Shown here: positions 61,826-64,000 of the stretch, piece by piece
Layout of the letters: each line of letters begins with the position of its first letter
Numbering within the stretch: position 1 is the stretch's first letter
Assembly (NCBI GenBank): GCA_902770965.1
Contig: CACXUY010000016.1
Span: forward strand, 1-64,000
DNA length: 64,000 bases
DNA from: an uncultured Lachnospiraceae bacterium
GTDB taxonomy: Bacteria > Bacillota > Clostridia > Lachnospirales > Lachnospiraceae
Reading direction: 5' to 3'
Made by a program: the position numbers and the translations under genes
The notes under the pieces: model-generated
What the model was told of the DNA's origin: nothing
Databases searched by the model: none
The model's input: the letters and a program-made list of their open reading frames with translations, nothing else

Positions 61826-64000
61826 CTATACAAAGCTTCTCTTCACGACCTCTTCCATATCCGAAACCATGACGATCTCAAGTCCATCCGTTATCTCTGC
61901 CGACAGCTCGCTTATGTCAGGCTCATTCTTCAAAGGAATCAAAACAGTGTGTATCTCGGCCATCCTTGCCGCGAGAAGCTTCTCCTTGAGACCCCCGATG
62001 GGAAGGATACGGCCGCGCAGCGTGATCTCGCCTGTCATCGCGAGATCCGCCCTGGTCTCCTTGCCGGACACGGCAGAGAGCATGGCAGTGGCCATGGTTA
62101 TGCCGGCCGAAGGTCCGTCCTTCGGAACCGCGCCCTCCGGGATATGGACATGTATCTCATGGGTCTTGTAAAAATCATCCGGGACATCGTATTCATCGCT
62201 GACGGATCGCACATATGTCAGAGCCGCTTCGGCAGACTCTTTCATGATGTCTCCCAGCTGACCGGTCAGCCTCAAGCCGCCTTCTCCGGGCATGATGTTC
62301 ACTTCGATCTCAAGGGTCTCCCCTCCGTACCGTGTCCAGGCAAGCCCGGTAACTATGCCGACCTGATTTTCCTTGTTGACATCCTCATAAGAGACCTTCT
62401 CTTTGCCGAGAAAATCAGTGATGTTATCCACGGTTACGCTTACGCCGTCAATGCCCTCCTCAAGTATCTTCCTCGCCGCCTTTCGGCAGAGGTCGCCTAT
62501 GCTGCGTTCCAGATTCCTCACTCCTGCCTCACGGGTATAATTGTGGATTATCTTCTTCAGAGCTTCATCATCGATCATCATCTGAGCGGGGCTTAAGCCG
62601 TTTTTCTCAAGCTGCTTTTTCACCAGATAATCCCTGCCGATATGGAATTTCTCATTCTCGGTGTAGCTGCTGATCTCTATTATCTCCATGCGGTCGAGCA
62701 AAGGCTCAGGTATAGTCTCTAACGTGTTGGCCGTGGCGATGAACATAACCTTCGATAGGTCTATAGGGAGTTCTATATAATGATCCCTGAAGGCGACATT
62801 CTGCTCCGCGTCCAAGACCTCAAGCAGGGCTGATGAAGTATCGCCCTTGTAGTCGCTGCTTACTTTGTCGATCTCATCAAGAAGCATCAGAGGATTCGAA
62901 GTCTTCGCCTGCCGCAGGGCGGCCGCGATCCTGCCGGGCATCGCGCCGATGTAGGTTCTGCGGTGGCCTCTTATCTCAGCCTCGTCCCTGACCCCTCCAA
63001 GGCACACGCGCACGTATTTTTTGTCGAGAGCCCTCGCGATAGAGCGGGCGACTGAGGTCTTGCCGGTGCCGGGAGGTCCCACGAAGCAAAGGATAGAACC
63101 CTCTCCCTTGCCCGCGAATGTCCTGACGGCAAGATATTCAAGTATCCTCTCCTTGACCTTTTCAAGGCCATAGTGATCCTCGTCCAATATCTTCCCCGCG
63201 CTGATTATGTCGCGGTTATCCTCCGTGGCGACCTCCCAGGGAATTTCCATGAGCGTCTCTATCCATGTGCGGCTGACGGTCGCCTCCGGACTTCCGGCGG
63301 GTATGCTCTTCAGCCTCCGGAATTCCTTCTCCAGGGCCTTTTTCACTTCATCGGGTGCCGAAAAAACTGCCAGCTCTTGCTCGAGCTGATCCATCTCGGT
63401 CTTATCGCCCTCGCCCAGCTCCTCCCGAAGAGCCTTTATCTGCTCTCTGATAAGGTATTCCTTCTGTGTCTTGTCGATACTTTCACGTACTTTCTGCTGG
63501 ATCTCCTTCTTGAGTCTCGCGATATCCTTCTCCCGCTCAAGAAGGCCGCAAAGATAATTGTAGCGTCCATATACGGAATCGGTCTCGAGGAGCTTCTGTT
63601 TCTCCTGCCAGGGAAGATCCATGCGCACCATAATGGTGTTCATGCATTCTTCAAGGCTGGTGCTCGCGTCCGCATATTTTCTGAGTTCCTCGAATGCTTT
63701 GTTCTGAAGGGCATAATTATCCACAGCGTCCTTGAGCACCCTGAGCATGGCTTCTTCACGAAGCATGTCATTTATCTCGTTGGAAAAAGGTATCTCCATG
63801 ACCTCTCCCTCCAGATATGGAACCAGCTGAGTCATCCTCAGAAGCTCTGCCCTGGTTCCCGCATCGACAAGCACCCGAATCGCATGGTTAGGAAGTCTCA
63901 TGACCTGCATCACAGTACAGACAACACCGATGCGGTGCAGATTGTCTTCTCCCGGATCCTCCGTCTCGGCGACATTCTGGGTAAGCAGGCAAATCTTCTG
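61826..64000 (-). CDS. lon: ATP-dependent protease La, 5' end outside the window
   Basis: Serine-lysine AAA+ protease of the cytoplasm. The visible 724 codons cover the end of the N-terminal substrate-binding domain, the coiled helical region, AAA+ (Walker [10 protein letters not shown], Walker [17 protein letters not shown]) and the protease domain with Ser in [15 protein letters not shown] and Lys in [12 protein letters not shown]. The frame stays open to base 64000 through [19 protein letters not shown], so the GTG at 63913 is internal and not a start. engB follows 63 bp downstream. Confidence 0.97.
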   Translation of the reverse strand, partial: QKICLLTQNVAETEDPGEDNLHRIGVVCTVMQVMRLPNHAIRVLVDAGTRAELLRMTQLVPYLEGEVMEIPFSNEINDMLREEAMLRVLKDAVDNYALQNKAFEELRKYADASTSLEECMNTIMVRMDLPWQEKQKLLETDSVYGRYNYLCGLLEREKDIARLKKEIQQKVRESIDKTQKEYLIREQIKALREELGEGDKTEMDQLEQELAVFSAPDEVKKALEKEFRRLKSIPAGSPEATVSRTWIETLMEIPWEVATEDNRDIISAGKILDEDHYGLEKVKERILEYLAVRTFAGKGEGSILCFVGPPGTGKTSVARSIARALDKKYVRVCLGGVRDEAEIRGHRRTYIGAMPGRIAAALRQAKTSNPLMLLDEIDKVSSDYKGDTSSALLEVLDAEQNVAFRDHYIELPIDLSKVMFIATANTLETIPEPLLDRMEIIEISSYTENEKFHIGRDYLVKKQLEKNGLSPAQMMIDDEALKKIIHNYTREAGVRNLERSIGDLCRKAARKILEEGIDGVSVTVDNITDFLGKEKVSYEDVNKENQVGIVTGLAWTRYGGETLEIEVNIMPGEGGLRLTGQLGDIMKESAEAALTYVRSVSDEYDVPDDFYKTHEIHVHIPEGAVPKDGPSAGITMATAMLSAVSGKETRADLAMTGEITLRGRILPIGGLKEKLLAARMAEIHTVLIPLKNEPDISELSAEITDGLEIVMVSDMEEVVKRSFV

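Overview
The window looks like chromosome of a Clostridia bacterium, most likely Lachnospiraceae or a close relative. The evidence is a PolC-type replicative polymerase, the gene order pyrH-frr-uppS-cdsA-dxr-rseP-ispG-polC, a Gx-transporter/NusG-II pair, strong Gram-positive ribosome binding sites, a YesM/YesN two-component pair, and several families common in that group (DUF6273, DUF3990, AAA/PD-(D/E)XK proteins, Rpn-like nucleases). Genus or species cannot be told from the sequence alone. Nearly all genes lie on the minus strand.

Layout. 1-0.45 kb: two tRNA-Ser genes behind a near-consensus promoter. 0.7-13.6 kb: a housekeeping run reading leftward, carrying UMP kinase, ribosome recycling factor, the undecaprenyl/phospholipid/MEP isoprenoid genes uppS, cdsA, dxr and ispG, the site-2 protease RseP and DNA polymerase PolC. 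This PolC lacks the 3'-5' exonuclease normally inserted in its PHP domain. 13.9-21.1 kb: glutamine synthetase, a PutP-like Na+/solute symporter, and a divergent heterodimeric ABC exporter with one degenerate ATP site. 21.2-31.5 kb: an SGNH hydrolase, a YdiB-like quinate/shikimate dehydrogenase, type I dehydroquinate dehydratase, a tripartite tricarboxylate-type transporter (TctA, TctB, TctC) and a YesM/YesN-type two-component system. Together these may form a hydroaromatic-acid uptake and metabolism locus.

31.7-57.2 kb is an accessory island with lower coding density. It holds an HNH nuclease overlapping a methyltransferase, an RloA/RloB (AbiL-like) pair, two PD-(D/E)XK family genes each broken by one single-base frameshift, a secreted transglutaminase-like protein, an SPFH protein with a small ribbon-helix-helix protein, MutT, remnants of an IS91-like and an IS1182-like transposase, a DUF3990 protein, an AlbA_2/ATPase protein, and a 1539-residue NACHT NTPase with a C-terminal propeller. 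Several of these families are known or suspected anti-phage genes. 57.4-64 kb returns to housekeeping: queA, an SH3-domain membrane protein, asnS, engB and a lon gene cut by the window edge.

Non-coding structure is the other notable layer. Many intergenic gaps between 8 and 25 kb carry their own unrelated minisatellite (periods of 13, 17, 20, 22, 40 and about 76 bp). A mosaic family of long palindromic repeats recurs at about nine sites. A roughly 115-nt structured element occurs twice (near 0.6 kb and 46.7 kb) with compensatory base changes in its stems. A roughly 145-bp terminator-bearing element also occurs twice (48.7 and 57.3 kb).
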